From assembly GCA_965277615.1 (NCBI GenBank), contig CBDIDG010000002.1:62001-126000 (forward strand): a DNA stretch of 64,000 nucleotides. Direction: 5' to 3'. The first letter of the stretch is position 1, and each line of letters begins with the position of its first letter. Source of the stretch: Bog-532 sp965277615 (GTDB lineage: Bacteria > Actinomycetota > Actinomycetes > Streptosporangiales > Streptosporangiaceae). The notes beneath the pieces are model-generated. The model was not told the DNA's origin. It saw only the letters and a program-made list of their open reading frames with translations, and made no database searches. Positions 63,785 through 64,000 of this stretch are shown here, in pieces. The position numbers and the translations under genes are program-made.

Positions 63785-64000
63785 TTAGGCCAGCGGGTCG
63801 ATGCCGAGCAGAGGCTCGTTGCGCCGGGCTCGCTCCCAGTTTGCCGTTATCTCACCACGGCGAAGGACGGCCCATTTCCGGACGAACTGAAGAGCTCTGG
63901 GGTCGAGGCCGCCGGCCAGAACCTCGCCGTCGGCCGAGACGGAGGCGCGGCGGCCGGCGTGGTAAGCGTGAAAGTGCCGGAACGGCGCCCCGGACGGGGG
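63785..64000 (-). CDS. DUF4160-domain protein (partial, runs off the window)
   Basis: The visible 71 residues read PFRHFHAYHAGRRASVSADG, GLDPRALQFVRKWAVLRRG and ITANWERARRNEPLLGIDPL, the DUF4160 pattern (HFHA near the N-terminus and NWERARRGEPL near the C-terminus). The start codon lies beyond base 64000. It precedes DUF2442 by 37 bp in the same direction. Function unknown; pairing suggests a two-gene stabilisation or stress module. Confidence 0.85.
   Translation of the reverse strand, partial: PPSGAPFRHFHAYHAGRRASVSADGEVLAGGLDPRALQFVRKWAVLRRGEITANWERARRNEPLLGIDPLA

Overview
The window is high-GC DNA with actinobacterial character. GTG and TTG starts are frequent, neighbouring genes often overlap by ATGA or GTGA, and several genes have a TANNNT -10 box right before the start codon. 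The families point to a large-genome soil actinomycete: box-type benzoyl-CoA epoxidation, F420 biosynthesis with F420/flavin oxidoreductases, and NB-ARC/EACC1 conflict proteins. I see no rRNA, tRNA or CRISPR array.

Region 1 (1-6.7 kb): boxC, boxB and benzoate-CoA ligase, which together activate benzoate and oxidise and cleave benzoyl-CoA aerobically. A GNAT and an MFS exporter follow. Region 2 (6.8-10.5 kb): a GAF histidine kinase/OmpR regulator pair, divergent from cofD/fbiA (F420), and a frameshifted TMEM175-type channel gene.

Region 3 (10.5-25.2 kb): a compact purine-catabolism locus. uraD-uraH run leftward. An IS701-type element with a CTAG duplication lies between them and the rightward run hyi-glxK-allB-alc-uricase-xdhA-xdhB-xdhC-guaD. 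Together they convert guanine/xanthine via urate, 5-hydroxyisourate, OHCU and allantoin to allantoate and ureidoglycolate, and carry glyoxylate-derived carbon to glycerate phosphate. An allophanate-hydrolase-C-like gene overlaps the guaD tail in antisense.

Region 4 (25.3-42.2 kb): ordinary chromosomal genes. These are an MmyB-type ligand domain, a DUF885 hydrolase, a STAS protein, a tandem Lrp regulator divergent from an MFS pump, an LLM monooxygenase/acyl-CoA-dehydrogenase-like pair, a sodium:solute symporter operon with a universal stress protein, an iron alcohol dehydrogenase followed by a decayed histidine kinase and its LuxR-type regulator, an F420 PPOX enzyme and a phosphoesterase.

Region 5 (42.2-53.1 kb): accessory and decaying. 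An IS256 element is split by an IS1182 element, both with clear target duplications. Remnants of WD40, IS3, TAXI and VOC genes surround a MarR/MFS/epoxide-hydrolase unit.

Region 6 (53.1-64 kb): a defence-type island of lower and uneven GC. It holds a transmembrane NACHT NTPase, a broken HTH/DUF5919-like gene, a frameshifted tyrosine recombinase, hicBA, a large caspase-HATPase-NB-ARC protein divergent from EACC1, and a DUF4160/DUF2442 pair at the edge. The caspase/EACC1 module is the strongest candidate for an unusual biological system; its general class has been described, but this domain order and the loss of the C-terminal sensor deserve a look.
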